Positions 42,180 through 52,126 of a DNA stretch of 57,163 nt are shown one piece after another; within the stretch, counting starts at the first letter, position 1, and each line of letters begins with the position of its first letter. Under the pieces are notes generated by a model. The model had not been told where the DNA came from. It was given only the letters and a program-made list of their open reading frames with translations, and ran no database searches. The translations under genes were made by a program, and so were the position numbers. The stretch is from CAZBWE01 sp964495465 (GTDB lineage Bacteria > Planctomycetota > Phycisphaerae > Sedimentisphaerales > Anaerobacaceae): positions 1-57,163 of the forward strand of contig CAZBWE010000004.1 of the NCBI GenBank assembly GCA_964495465.1, written 5' to 3'.

Positions 42180-43160
42180 ATGACTAAAGTGAAGCTAAAG
42201 AAATTGGGTGCAAATTCGGCTCTTTCGATGATGCAGCAAAAGCAATCTTGCGAGGATAGTAAGGGATTGATATTTGATATTAAGAAATACGCCATACATG
42301 ATGGCCCGGGTATACGCACAACTGTTTTTTTCAAGGGCTGCCCGCTAAGGTGCCTTTGGTGTCACAATCCCGAAAGCTGGAAAGCTCAGCCGGAACTGGG
42401 CATACGCAGAGGTCGCTGTATCAGATGTGGCAAGTGCGTAGAAGTATGCAAAAATGGAGCTATAGAGTGGACAGAGAATGGCCCTGTTACACGACAGGAT
42501 AAGTGCAGATTATGCGGTGAATGCGTAGATGCCTGTTTGGCTGGTGCGAGGGAGATAATCGGCAGGATTATGACTGTTTCCGAAGTGATGAATGAAGTTG
42601 AAAAAGATGTTGTTTTTTACGACCAGTCCGGTGGCGGGGTCACATTTTCCGGAGGAGAACCGCTTATGCAGCCGGAGTTTCTGATTGAGCTGCTGAATCA
42701 ATGCAGACAGCGAGGAATCCATACAGCAGTTGATACAAGCTGTTATGCAGAGCCGGACGTTGTAAACACAATTAGTGAAAAAGCGGATATGTTTCTTTGT
42801 GATATAAAGCATATGGATAGCGATATGCACCTGCGTTTTACCGGTGTGAAAAATAATCTCATATTGGACAATATCAAACGCTTATCAGAAGCAGGCAAAG
42901 ACATTATAATCAGGATTCCGTTAATCACGGGCTTTAACGATGACCCGAAAAATATTGAAGCCACGGGTGAATTTATTGCCTCACTGTTGGGCGTTATAAG
43001 GATAGACATCCTGCCATACAATCGTGGCGGGCTGGAAAAATTAACCAGACTCACTACGGATATAAAGCTTGTACAGATCGAAGTCCCGGACAAAGAAAAA
43101 ATAAACGCCTCGGCAAACGAGTTTAAGAAATACGGCATTGATGTGAAAATTGGTGGTTAG
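42180..43160 (+). CDS. glycyl radical enzyme activating protein (radical SAM)
   Basis: 326 residues from ATG 42180 (a TTG at 42153 is possible). The radical SAM cluster motif is CPLRCLWC, embedded in FKGCPLRCLWCHNPES. Two more 4Fe-4S sites, CIRCGKCVEVC and CRLCGECVDAC, mark the dehydratase-type activases rather than plain PflA. It creates the glycyl radical on the enzyme encoded 4 bp downstream. It acts in the cytoplasm and is oxygen sensitive, so anaerobic life is implied. Confidence 0.94.
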   Translation: MTKVKLKKLGANSALSMMQQKQSCEDSKGLIFDIKKYAIHDGPGIRTTVFFKGCPLRCLWCHNPESWKAQPELGIRRGRCIRCGKCVEVCKNGAIEWTENGPVTRQDKCRLCGECVDACLAGAREIIGRIMTVSEVMNEVEKDVVFYDQSGGGVTFSGGEPLMQPEFLIELLNQCRQRGIHTAVDTSCYAEPDVVNTISEKADMFLCDIKHMDSDMHLRFTGVKNNLILDNIKRLSEAGKDIIIRIPLITGFNDDPKNIEATGEFIASLLGVIRIDILPYNRGGLEKLTRLTTDIKLVQIEVPDKEKINASANEFKKYGIDVKIGG

Positions 43161-43164
43161 AAAT

Positions 43165-45531
43165 ATGAATGAAAGAGTCTCAAAACTGCGTAAAAAAAGT
43201 GTCGATACCAAACCGTATATTTGCACGGAACGAGCTGAATTGATAACTGAGTTTTACAAAAGCGACATCCCTCTGCGTGAATCGGTTGTCGTCTGCAGGG
43301 CGCTGGCGTTTAAGTATCTTATGGAGAATAAGACCATCTTTATCGATGACGGCGAGCTAATCGTGGGTGAACGCGGTTCCGCTCCTAAAGCCACACCGAC
43401 ATACCCTGAGCTGTGCCTCCACAGCATAGACGACCTGGAGATTCTCAATAATCGTGAGAAGACATCCTTTATAGTCAGCGAGGACGTCAGAAAAATTTAC
43501 GAGGAGAAAATCATACCATTCTGGTCGGGCAAAACTATACGGGAAAAGGTCTTCAACGCAATGGAGCAAAAATGGCATCAGGCATTCAATGCTGGGGTGT
43601 TTACAGAGTTTATGGAACAGCGTGCACCCGGCCACGCCATTCTCGATGACAAAATATACCGAAAAGGTATGCTCGACTTTAAGAAGGATATCGCGGAGTG
43701 TAGAAAAAAACTCGATTTTTTCAACGACTCCCGTGCCTATGAAAAACAGCAGCAGTATCGGGCTATGGATATTTGTGCCGATGCTGTCATCACTTTTGCC
43801 AGGCGTTATGTCGATAAGGCGATGGAACTGGCACAGCAGGAACCGGATCCAGTTCGTCGAGGCGAATTGGAACAAATCGCCGAGGTCTGCTCATACGTGC
43901 CGGCAAATGCCCCCCGCAATTTCAGGGAGGCATTACAATCATACTGGTTCATCCACCTCTCCGTAATAACGGAGTTAAATACCTGGGATTCCTTCAATCC
44001 GGGACGGCTTGACCAGCACCTGTTGCCATTTTATGAACGGGGCCTTGAAGAAGGGACATTGACTCGCGAACAAGCCGAGGAGTTATTACAGTGTTTCTGG
44101 ATTAAGTTCAATAATCAGCCCGCACCCCCAAAAGTTGGAATTACCGAAGAACAGAGCGGCACCTATACGGACTTTGCGCTGATTAATATCGGCGGGGTGA
44201 AACCCCTCGATGGCAGTGATGCCGTCAATGATGTTTCATACCTGATGCTGGACGTAGTTGAGCAGATGCGGCTGATCCAGCCGAGCGCCTGTATTCAATT
44301 GAGCCAGAAAAATCCGGAGCGCTTTCTCAAACGTGGCTGCGAGGTTATTCGAGCTGGTTTCGGTCAACCATCCTTGTTCAATACCGAAGTCATCATAAAA
44401 GAGATGCTCCAGGACGGGAAAAATATTATAGATGCACGCAGCGGCGGCCCAAGCGGCTGTGTTACGGTAAGCGCCTTCGGCAAAGAAAGCTGCACGCTGA
44501 CCGGTTACATAAACTGGCCCAAGATATTGGAACTGGCCTTTAATAACGGCATTGACCCGAACACGGGCGAGCAGGTTGGCCCTGAAACCGGAGATGCTCG
44601 AGAATTTTCCTCGTTTCAACAAATGTTGAATGCCTACAGGGAGCAGCTTAAGTTTTTTATTGACTTTAAAATCAAAGGCAACAATATTATCGAGCGACTC
44701 TTTGCCAATTATATGCCTGCTCCGGTTATGTCGATTCTTATGGATGACTGTATAGCGCGCGGCCTGGATTACCATAACGGCGGGCCAAGATACAATCCAA
44801 CCTATATTCAGGGTGTTGGTATCGGGACGCTGACAGACGCATTGACAGCAGTAAAATATAATGTTTTCGATAAAAACAATTTCACAATGGATGAATTACT
44901 GACTGCGATGCAGGCAAATTTCGATGGATATGAAAAACTGCACCATACCCTGCAATATCATACGCCCAAGTATGGAAATGACGACGATTACGCAGATACT
45001 CTCGCTGAAAAAGTATTCAACATATATTACGATTTGCTGAATGGCCGGCCAAATACCAAGGGCGGAAAGTATCGTGTAAATCTCCTGCCAACTACGGTTC
45101 ATATCTATTTCGGTTCGGTAATCGGCGCTCTATCCAACGGCAGGAAAGCCGGAGAACCGGTATCTGATGGTATTTCACCCAGCCAGGGCTGCGATACCCA
45201 GGGCCCGACCGCGGTTATCAGGTCGGCATCCAGAATCGACCATTCACGCACGGGAGGGACGCTGCTGAATATGAAATTCAGTCCACAGGTATTGGCTGAT
45301 GACGAAGATATTGACAAATTTGCCCACCTAATTAGGTCATACTTTAAGCTCGAGGGCCACCATGTCCAATTCAATGTTATTGACGCAGAGACACTACGAG
45401 AGGCACAGAAAAAACCCGAGCAATATCGGGACCTGATTGTGAGAGTGGCCGGCTACAGCGACTACTTTGTAGATGTGGGCAGAGACCTCCAAGATGAGAT
45501 TATCTCCAGAACAGAACAAAAGTCCTTCTGA
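43165..45531 (+). CDS. glycyl radical enzyme, HypD-like, with altered CxE motif
   Basis: 788 residues from ATG 43165; TTG and GTG codons at 43150 and 43153 overlap the activase stop. The radical Gly763 is in RVAGYSDYF. Overall resemblance by eye is to trans-4-hydroxyproline dehydratase, including NNGIDPNTGEQVGPETGDAR-like and GPTAVIRSASRIDH segments. The thiyl Cys432 is in GPSGCVTVSAFGKE. Dehydratases and decarboxylases of this group carry a catalytic Glu two residues after the Cys (CVE); here it is Thr434. The substrate is thus uncertain. No P5C reductase (proC), the usual HypD partner, is nearby. Confidence 0.88.
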   Translation: MNERVSKLRKKSVDTKPYICTERAELITEFYKSDIPLRESVVVCRALAFKYLMENKTIFIDDGELIVGERGSAPKATPTYPELCLHSIDDLEILNNREKTSFIVSEDVRKIYEEKIIPFWSGKTIREKVFNAMEQKWHQAFNAGVFTEFMEQRAPGHAILDDKIYRKGMLDFKKDIAECRKKLDFFNDSRAYEKQQQYRAMDICADAVITFARRYVDKAMELAQQEPDPVRRGELEQIAEVCSYVPANAPRNFREALQSYWFIHLSVITELNTWDSFNPGRLDQHLLPFYERGLEEGTLTREQAEELLQCFWIKFNNQPAPPKVGITEEQSGTYTDFALINIGGVKPLDGSDAVNDVSYLMLDVVEQMRLIQPSACIQLSQKNPERFLKRGCEVIRAGFGQPSLFNTEVIIKEMLQDGKNIIDARSGGPSGCVTVSAFGKESCTLTGYINWPKILELAFNNGIDPNTGEQVGPETGDAREFSSFQQMLNAYREQLKFFIDFKIKGNNIIERLFANYMPAPVMSILMDDCIARGLDYHNGGPRYNPTYIQGVGIGTLTDALTAVKYNVFDKNNFTMDELLTAMQANFDGYEKLHHTLQYHTPKYGNDDDYADTLAEKVFNIYYDLLNGRPNTKGGKYRVNLLPTTVHIYFGSVIGALSNGRKAGEPVSDGISPSQGCDTQGPTAVIRSASRIDHSRTGGTLLNMKFSPQVLADDEDIDKFAHLIRSYFKLEGHHVQFNVIDAETLREAQKKPEQYRDLIVRVAGYSDYFVDVGRDLQDEIISRTEQKSF

Positions 45532-45643
45532 TTTGCAGGAAATAATACATTTGCATTTTCAAACAAAGCTCTTAAACTATAGAAGTTTTATTAAGCTGGA
45601 TGGGAAGTCTGTGTTTTAAATTTTATTTAGAAAGGCAATTTCT

Positions 45644-47323
45644 ATGAAACGTATATTGATTTCAGTTAGTATTCTTGTGCTGTTTTTTGGGGTTTGTGGT
45701 TGTAAAGATAATGCAAAGGAGAAACAATTGGAAGGTTTTATTACGGCTCACGTGCAAAAAACCAAACCTATGGAGAAGCAGATGAATCTTGCTTACTGGA
45801 AAGCAGCCAATACCGGCGAAAGCGAGGATTACAACAAAGTAAGCGAATTGACGCTTGAAATCCTTAAGATTTACAGTAATCCGGGCGGTTTTGCTTTCTT
45901 AAAGGATATGAAAGAATCGGGACAGATACAAAATCCGCTATTAGCCCGCCAGCTGGACATCTTATATAACGGCTTTCTAAAGAACCAGATTGAGCTGGAG
46001 CTTCTCAAGGAGATGGTTGACCTCGGGACAAAAATCGAACAAAACTACACTACATTTCGCGGCACAATTGAAGGTAAGGAGGTAACCAACAACGAAATTA
46101 AGGAAATCTTGAAGACCGAAACGGATTCAGCCAAAAGAGAGCAGGCCTGGCTCGCAAGCAAGCAGGTTGGGGAGGCAGTCGCAAATGATTTGATTCAGCT
46201 GGTTAAACTGCGGAACAAAGCCGCAAGAAAACTCGGCTTTGATAATTATCACACTCTTTCTCTGACTACCGCCGAGCAGGATGTCAAGGAGCTTGACCAA
46301 ATCTTCAACGAGCTATACGAATTGACCAATGAGCCGTTCGCAAAACTAAAGGCCGATTTGGATCGGATTTTAGCTGCTACATACGGTATCGAGGTCTCTG
46401 AACTTATGCCCTGGCACTATCACGACCCGTTTTTCCAGGAAACACCACTGATATATGACGTTGATTTGGATATCTATTACAAAAACCACGATGTTAGAGA
46501 ATTATCCAAAGAATTTTACGCCGGCATCGGCCTACCCGTGGATTCCATATTAGCTAACAGCGACCTCTACGAGCGCGAGGGCAAAAATCCCCATGGCTTC
46601 TGCATAGATATCGACCGCGAAGGCGACGTGCGGGTTCTGTGCAATATCAAAAATAATGAATACTGGATGGAAACAATGCTCCACGAATTGGGCCACGGCG
46701 TATATGATAAATATCACGGCGAAAATGTTCCTTATGTGCTGAGACAGCCGGCACACATTTTCACCACCGAAGCTATCGCTATGTTTTTTGGCCGATTAAG
46801 CCGCAATCCCGCATGGATGCAGCAAATGCTGCAGCTCTCTGACGAGCAGCGGGCTGAAATCGAAAAGGTAAGCTACAAATATGCACAGCTTAAGCAAATT
46901 ATCTTTGTGCGCTGGGACATGGTTATGTTCAACTTCGAAAAGCAGCTTTACGCCAATCCCGACCAGGACCTGAATACCCTCTGGTGGCAAATGGTCGAAA
47001 AATACCAGTTTGTGAAAAAACCGTCCGGTCGTAATAAGCCCGACTGGGCAGCAAAAACCCACTTCACTACAGCGCCCTGTTATTATCACAATTATGTCCT
47101 CGGCGAATTATTTGCATCTCAGTTGCATCATTATTTAGTCCACAATGTTCTTAATCGCGAATCAGACGCAGATGTTAGCTATGTTGGCCAGAAAAAGGTA
47201 GGAGAATTTCTTAAGAAAAAGGTCTTTCAGCCATCGGCGGTCTATCACTACAACGAAATGATTGAACGGGCAACGGGTGAACCCCTGACACCGAAATACT
47301 TCATCGCACAATTTGTGAAATAG
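45644..47323 (+). CDS. M2-type zinc metallopeptidase, lipoprotein
   Basis: 559 residues. A lipoprotein signal with Cys at about residue 20 (GVCGCKDN) places it on a membrane outside the cytoplasm. The gluzincin site HELGH is at about residue 346, with the downstream Glu in FTTEAIAMFFG, as in angiotensin-converting-enzyme (M2) peptidases, which remove dipeptides. The products would suit the POT importer. It lies between the glycyl radical gene and the OPT transporter, all on the plus strand. Confidence 0.88.
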   Translation: MKRILISVSILVLFFGVCGCKDNAKEKQLEGFITAHVQKTKPMEKQMNLAYWKAANTGESEDYNKVSELTLEILKIYSNPGGFAFLKDMKESGQIQNPLLARQLDILYNGFLKNQIELELLKEMVDLGTKIEQNYTTFRGTIEGKEVTNNEIKEILKTETDSAKREQAWLASKQVGEAVANDLIQLVKLRNKAARKLGFDNYHTLSLTTAEQDVKELDQIFNELYELTNEPFAKLKADLDRILAATYGIEVSELMPWHYHDPFFQETPLIYDVDLDIYYKNHDVRELSKEFYAGIGLPVDSILANSDLYEREGKNPHGFCIDIDREGDVRVLCNIKNNEYWMETMLHELGHGVYDKYHGENVPYVLRQPAHIFTTEAIAMFFGRLSRNPAWMQQMLQLSDEQRAEIEKVSYKYAQLKQIIFVRWDMVMFNFEKQLYANPDQDLNTLWWQMVEKYQFVKKPSGRNKPDWAAKTHFTTAPCYYHNYVLGELFASQLHHYLVHNVLNRESDADVSYVGQKKVGEFLKKKVFQPSAVYHYNEMIERATGEPLTPKYFIAQFVK

Positions 47324-47400
47324 CAGTATGACAGGAAATATCGCAATCGAATCAAAAAATGTCACCATTATGAAGGCAGGAACCCAACAAGATAAGTAAT

Positions 47401-49458
47401 ATGGATGTTGAGCAAAAGTCGCTGCCGGAAATTACAATTAAAGCCGTTATTTTGGGCGTTGTGCTTTCGGTTGTCTTAGCTGGTGCAAATGCATATCTTG
47501 GTCTTTTTGCAGGTATGACGGTCTCTGCATCAATACCTGCTGCGGTTGTGTCTATGGGTGTTCTGCGTCTCTTTCGGAGAAGCAACATCCTGGAGAATAA
47601 CATCGTTCAAACAGCAGCATCGGCAGGGGAGTCGCTGGCGGCAGGAGTAATATTCACTCTTCCTGCCCTGGTGATTATGAATTACTGGTCCGATTTTGAT
47701 TTTATATGGGTGACGGTAATTGCTGGCTTTGGCGGTCTATTAGGAGTCCTTTTCACTATTCCTCTTCGGCGAGCTTTGATTGTGGAAGCCAGACTGAAGT
47801 TCCCCGAAGGAATTGCAACGGCTGAGGTGTTGAAATCGGGCGAGAAGGACGGTTCAGGTATCAAATACATTGCGCAGGCAGGCATCGTGGGTGGATTATT
47901 CAAACTGGGAGCGGCGGGACTGAAAATCTGGACGGAAACCGTCGAGGTAGCAAAAGGCGTAGGCGGGACAATCGCATATTTCGGTTCAAATCTTAGCCCG
48001 GCCCTTCTTTCGGTCGGCTATATTGTCGGACTGAACATCGCCATTCTTGTCTTTCTCGGCGGTGCGGCTAACTGGTTCGTGGCTGTCCCAGTCACAGCCA
48101 TACAACACAAATGGCCGGTTTACCAGCTCAAGAGTGAGGTTGATAATCCCGATGGCTGGAATGTCTTTGCATTGGAATATGCAACCATAGACCAGGATAT
48201 GTCAGCAATAGAAATTGAGCAGGCCCAAAGACAAAATGCTGAAATCAAAGCTATGCTTGGCCAACATGTTGATGCGATGGAATATTCGTGGCGAATCTGG
48301 TCGAAGCGGACACGATATATCGGTGTAGGCGGAATGCTTATAGGTGGACTGTGGACCATAATCAGTCTCAGAAAATCCCTAACCAGCGGTATTAAAAGCG
48401 GGCTGCGGGCATACCGCACTATGACAGAAGAAACGGTTTCTGTCCCCAGAACTGAGAAAGATATTCCTATGAAATGGATTCTGGTTCTGATTGTCGCCTC
48501 GGTTGTGCCGCTGTATCTCGTATATCAGGCATTTGTGCAGCAGGTATCGGTATCTTTGCCTATGGCGATAATAATGCTCGCAACTGGTTTTCTTTTCTCC
48601 GCCGTAGCCGGTTATATGGCCGGTATTGTCGGCTCATCGAATAATCCCATATCCGGAGTTACAATAGCAACTGTTCTTGTCTCGGCTCTTATGCTTTTAT
48701 TACTGATGGGAAAAGATGCGGAAAACGGCCCGCCCGCCGCTATAATCATCGGGGCGGTAGTCTGTTGTGCCGCGGCAATTGCCGGCGACAATATGCAGGA
48801 CCTGAAAACAGGATATCTGGTTCAGGCAACACCGTGGAAGCAGCAGGTTATGCAAATGGTGGGAACCGTTTCTGCCGCTTTGGTTATGGCACCAATACTA
48901 ATTCTGTTGTTAAATGCCTATGGTTTTGCCGGTCACAGCTCCGCAAAGGAGAATCCGCTTATAGCCGTCCAGGCAAATTTAATGGCATCGGTTGCCAAGG
49001 GTGTGTTTGAGGGCGGACTACCTTGGCTATTCGTTTTGTTGGGAGCAGTTTTAGCAGTGCTGGTGATAATACTGGATGAGTACCTGCTGTGGCGAGGAAG
49101 CTCTTTTCGCACTCCGGTTCTTGCTGTTGCGATAGGGATATATCTGCCCTTCGAACTGGAAGTGCCTATATTTGCCGGCGGTATAATCCATCAGCTCATT
49201 AAGGTTTATCACCGGAGAAAAAACATACCCGGAGACACCGCCGAAAGCTACGGCCGTAACGGACTTTTGTTTGCTTCAGGTTTGATTACTGGCGAGGCCC
49301 TGGTCGGTATTTTATTGGCCATACCAATTGTGGTTAGCGGTAAAACAAACGTCCTGGCAGTGCTTGAAAACCCGCTTGGGTCCTGGCCCGGCATAGTTCT
49401 TCTCATAGTAATCGCCTATTGGTTATATCATATTGCAAGGGGTAAAATAAAAGGCTGA
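47401..49458 (+). CDS. OPT-family oligopeptide transporter
   Basis: 685 residues with about 14-16 hydrophobic helices. The family start is visible in VVLAGANAYLGLFAGMTVSASIPAAVVSMG; LKFPEGIATAEVLKSG and AGVIFTLPALVIMNYW are further OPT motifs. Bacterial members are proton-coupled importers of oligopeptides or metal chelates. It follows the M2 peptidase by 77 bp and completes the peptide island. The 388-bp space after it (49459-49846) shows no convincing gene. Confidence 0.92.
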   Translation: MDVEQKSLPEITIKAVILGVVLSVVLAGANAYLGLFAGMTVSASIPAAVVSMGVLRLFRRSNILENNIVQTAASAGESLAAGVIFTLPALVIMNYWSDFDFIWVTVIAGFGGLLGVLFTIPLRRALIVEARLKFPEGIATAEVLKSGEKDGSGIKYIAQAGIVGGLFKLGAAGLKIWTETVEVAKGVGGTIAYFGSNLSPALLSVGYIVGLNIAILVFLGGAANWFVAVPVTAIQHKWPVYQLKSEVDNPDGWNVFALEYATIDQDMSAIEIEQAQRQNAEIKAMLGQHVDAMEYSWRIWSKRTRYIGVGGMLIGGLWTIISLRKSLTSGIKSGLRAYRTMTEETVSVPRTEKDIPMKWILVLIVASVVPLYLVYQAFVQQVSVSLPMAIIMLATGFLFSAVAGYMAGIVGSSNNPISGVTIATVLVSALMLLLLMGKDAENGPPAAIIIGAVVCCAAAIAGDNMQDLKTGYLVQATPWKQQVMQMVGTVSAALVMAPILILLLNAYGFAGHSSAKENPLIAVQANLMASVAKGVFEGGLPWLFVLLGAVLAVLVIILDEYLLWRGSSFRTPVLAVAIGIYLPFELEVPIFAGGIIHQLIKVYHRRKNIPGDTAESYGRNGLLFASGLITGEALVGILLAIPIVVSGKTNVLAVLENPLGSWPGIVLLIVIAYWLYHIARGKIKG

Positions 49459-49846
49459 ATCCTTTCAACACAGAGTAAAACCAGATAATCACCTCGGACA
49501 GGGCGATATAATATGCATTATTTTACTACGAAACCCATACATCCTAAAATCTGTCACTTAAGAGAAGTAAATATTTTGACGATATGTTTTTCGAGAATTC
49601 TATGCGCTTATTCGGGACTTAATCAAATGTCTCATTTTAGGATTAAAATCCGCAAAAAGTTTCTTTTATGCAATAATGTGTTGATAAATATGGGCACAAA
49701 ACCTCACATTTTGGCATTTTTATCTTGACTTTTAGTGCATTTTTTGATAAAAATTGTTGGGTATAGATAACAGGAGCAATGACCATAAAAGCCGATTTCA
49801 ACTCACGAGGAGTGGTATTTCGAATTAGAGGCAGGATATAACTATT
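49459..49846. other. intergenic region without a recognisable gene
   Basis: A possible promoter for the pilin-like gene lies here: TTGACT (49725-49730), 17 bp, TAAAAA (49748-49753). An open frame of 71 codons at 49513-49728 is AT-rich with no ribosome site and looks random. No repeats or RNA gene are seen. Confidence 0.6.
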
Positions 49847-50326
49847 ATGATAGACCGTCTCTATAATGGTAGAAAATACGTAAACCGACAGTCAAATCGT
49901 CTTTCCTGCAATACGAAAAGCCGGAAAGGTTTCTCAATACTTGAGCTGATGATTACGATTCTTATAGCCATCATTCTTGCGACGGTGGCCGTTCAGCTTT
50001 TCCGCAGGTCAGTTGTTGATGCTGCCAAGTGGTCTGAAGCAAAGGCGATGATGGGGACTGTGGCAAGTGCCGTAAGGGCCTATGTTGCAGAAAGAGACCA
50101 GCCGCCTTCTGTCGGTGCTTTTGAGGACTGGGGGACTCAACTTGGTTTTTGCTCGGATGACTTCTCCGGCAATTACTTTTCCTCTGATAGTTTCTCTATC
50201 GACCGTGTCATCTATGACCTGAACGAAAGTCCGGCCCTGCAGTTTTTAATTAAGGGCGAGAACATCTATTTGTCGCCCAGTTGGTATAAGCTCGACCACG
50301 AAGGTAAGTGGACCTTTGAAGATTAA
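49847..50326 (+). CDS. type IV pilin-like/pseudopilin protein
   Basis: 159 residues. The prepilin site RKG-FSILELMITILIAIILA is complete: Gly before the cut, Phe after it and Glu5, followed by a hydrophobic helix. The leader is long (about 28 residues). The globular part has two Asp-rich turns and ends WTFED. The prepilin peptidase at 2615 would process it and the ATPase at 38505 might assemble it. It stands alone here, so pilus or type II secretion is not decided. Confidence 0.87.
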   Translation: MIDRLYNGRKYVNRQSNRLSCNTKSRKGFSILELMITILIAIILATVAVQLFRRSVVDAAKWSEAKAMMGTVASAVRAYVAERDQPPSVGAFEDWGTQLGFCSDDFSGNYFSSDSFSIDRVIYDLNESPALQFLIKGENIYLSPSWYKLDHEGKWTFED

Positions 50327-50428
50327 AAATCATATTTTGTCGTATTGCAGTTAATACTCCCGCCTTAATCATTTCAAAAGTCTTCGATTCTAAAATCTAC
50401 CACTGTCTGTGAGACTATTGTGAATTGA

Positions 50429-50776
50429 TTAACCGTAAAAATAGGCGGTGCTTTTAACAGACTGAAGAGCAGCAAAATCATCATTAGCAAAATGAAAAGA
50501 TGTCTCGAGCCCGGTTCGCGTAAAGACTTCTTTTATTTCCGGGGAAAGATTACACAAGATAAGCTTATGTCCAAGACCATTCAGCAGTCTATCCAATATC
50601 ATAAGACTGCAAATGCACTCAGACGTCAGCATCTTTACCTGATAGAAGTCGACAATAACGTCCTGCTCACATCCATCGCTACATAGTTTGTTGACGGTTT
50701 CAAGCTCGCCTGTTAGATTTGGCTGTTCCGGTAGCGTAACCAACAAAACATTTTCGCTAAGATTTTGAATCCCCAT
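50429..50776 (-). CDS. STAS-domain protein, anti-sigma-factor-antagonist type
   Basis: 115 residues. The STAS fold is suggested by QDVIVDFYQVKMLTSECICSLMILDRLL, with a Ser in the usual phosphorylation loop (LTSECIC), then KLILCNLSPEIKEVFTRTGL. Such proteins switch partners by phosphorylation. No kinase or sigma factor is adjacent. It is convergent with the pilin-like gene, and the 287 bp before tRNA-Lys hold nothing recognisable. Confidence 0.82.
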   Translation of the reverse strand: MGIQNLSENVLLVTLPEQPNLTGELETVNKLCSDGCEQDVIVDFYQVKMLTSECICSLMILDRLLNGLGHKLILCNLSPEIKEVFTRTGLETSFHFANDDFAALQSVKSTAYFYG

Positions 50777-51063
50777 TTTGATTGGCCTATTAAAAAAATA
50801 TGGTTTTTGATGGGTCAGATATATTATCGGGTGTATTCATTTTCTACGGTAAACACCCTAACAAAGTATAAAACGAAGACCGCAAAATCCAAATTAAAGT
50901 TAATCAAAAATTGCAGAAGTGCTGCTTTTCAATACAAATCGTAATAAAAAACGCATAAAATCTATTTTTTTAGCAGCTTACCTATATAAGCATAAAATCA
51001 TGGAAACAACTGGAACCCGATAGATTTAACGTATGTGAGAGTAATCGCGTGTTTTGGTAAAAA

Positions 51064-51136
51064 TGAGAGTGCTGGGACTCGAACCCAGGACCTACGGCTT
51101 AAAAGGCCGTTGCTCTACCAGCTGAGCTACACTCCC
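51064..51136 (-). tRNA. tRNA-Lys(TTT)
   Basis: On the minus strand a standard 73-nt cloverleaf: acceptor gggagtg / cactctc (one G-T pair), D arm gctc-agctggtaga-gc, anticodon stem acggc / gccgt with TTT, T arm ctggg-ttcgagt-cccag. CCA is not encoded. Confidence 0.97.
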
Positions 51137-51304
51137 AAGCCCATTCTAATAATCCATACAATAATGGTTCTTACGACATATTGTCAATTGTTTTGCCACT
51201 AAAAAACAGTGCCAACGCAGAAAATTTATCGTCTTAACATAATTTGCAGATGTTGCCATATTATACAAATTCTTACCATACGTTTATATCTCACCAGGCC
51301 ATAG

Positions 51305-51333
51305 TTGACATTTCCAGACATTATGTATAAAAT
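51305..51333 (+). promoter_or_regulatory. promoter of the rml operon
   Basis: Perfect TTGACA (51305-51310), a 17-bp spacer and TAAAAT (51328-51333), 34 bp before the rmlA start codon. This is the best promoter match in the window. Confidence 0.72.
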
Positions 51334-51367
51334 TCTTGAGTTGCGGTGAACTTGTAAGGAGTTGATT

Positions 51368-52093
51368 ATGGACTTAAGAGGTGTTGTCCTCGCTGGAGGG
51401 ACAGGTTCACGGCTTTTACCGCTGACGAAGGTCACAAACAAGCATCTGCTTCCGGTCGGGCAAAAGCCAATGATTTATTATCCTATTAAAAAACTTACCT
51501 CGATTGGCATCGAACAAATATTGGTTGTAACCGGCGTTGAACATATGGGTGATGTTGTTGGACTTCTGGGCTCCGGCAGAAACTTCGGCTGTCAGTTTAC
51601 ATACCGAGTGCAGGATAAGGCGGGAGGTATAGCCGAGGCCTTGGGACTGGCTGAGAATTTTGCTCAGAATAAACCTCTCATTGTTATACTTGGTGATAAT
51701 ATGTTTCAGGATGGCATCAAAAAATGTGCAGACAAATTTGTCTCTCAAAAGCTCGGTGCACGACTGCTGCTTAAAGAGGTCCAGGACCCTCAACGGTTTG
51801 GTGTTGCTGAAATCTCCGGCGATAGAATCATTAGTATCGAAGAAAAACCTGAAAAGCCCAGGTCTAATTACGCTGTAACCGGCATATATTTTTATGACGC
51901 TTCGGTTTTTGAAATCATACACACATTAAAACCATCGGGTCGCGGAGAGCTTGAAATTACAGATGTTAACAATGCCTATATTGACAAAGGCCGGTTGGCT
52001 TACGATATACTTGAAGGGTGGTGGACAGATGCCGGAACATTCGAATCGCTCTGCAAGGCCAATGAATTGGTTATAAAGGAGCCCCCGCAATAG
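51368..52093 (+). CDS. rmlA: glucose-1-phosphate thymidylyltransferase, short form
   Basis: 241 residues from ATG 51368, with aaggag at 51356-51361. The nucleotide-binding motif is VVLAGGTGSRLLPLTKVTNKHLLPVG, with VILGDNMFQDG and FGVAEISGDRIISIEEKP. It makes dTDP-glucose, the first step to dTDP-L-rhamnose. At 241 residues it lacks the roughly 50-residue C-terminal part of the common 290-residue enzymes, which contributes to the allosteric site, so feedback control may differ. It is first in rmlA-C-D-B. Confidence 0.94.
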   Translation: MDLRGVVLAGGTGSRLLPLTKVTNKHLLPVGQKPMIYYPIKKLTSIGIEQILVVTGVEHMGDVVGLLGSGRNFGCQFTYRVQDKAGGIAEALGLAENFAQNKPLIVILGDNMFQDGIKKCADKFVSQKLGARLLLKEVQDPQRFGVAEISGDRIISIEEKPEKPRSNYAVTGIYFYDASVFEIIHTLKPSGRGELEITDVNNAYIDKGRLAYDILEGWWTDAGTFESLCKANELVIKEPPQ

Positions 52094-52126
52094 CAAAAGG
52101 AATATTAGTCGAGATATCATGATAAC

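Noticed and set aside
49513..49728. 71-codon open frame after the OPT gene
   Set aside because: AT-rich, no ribosome site, no recognisable features.
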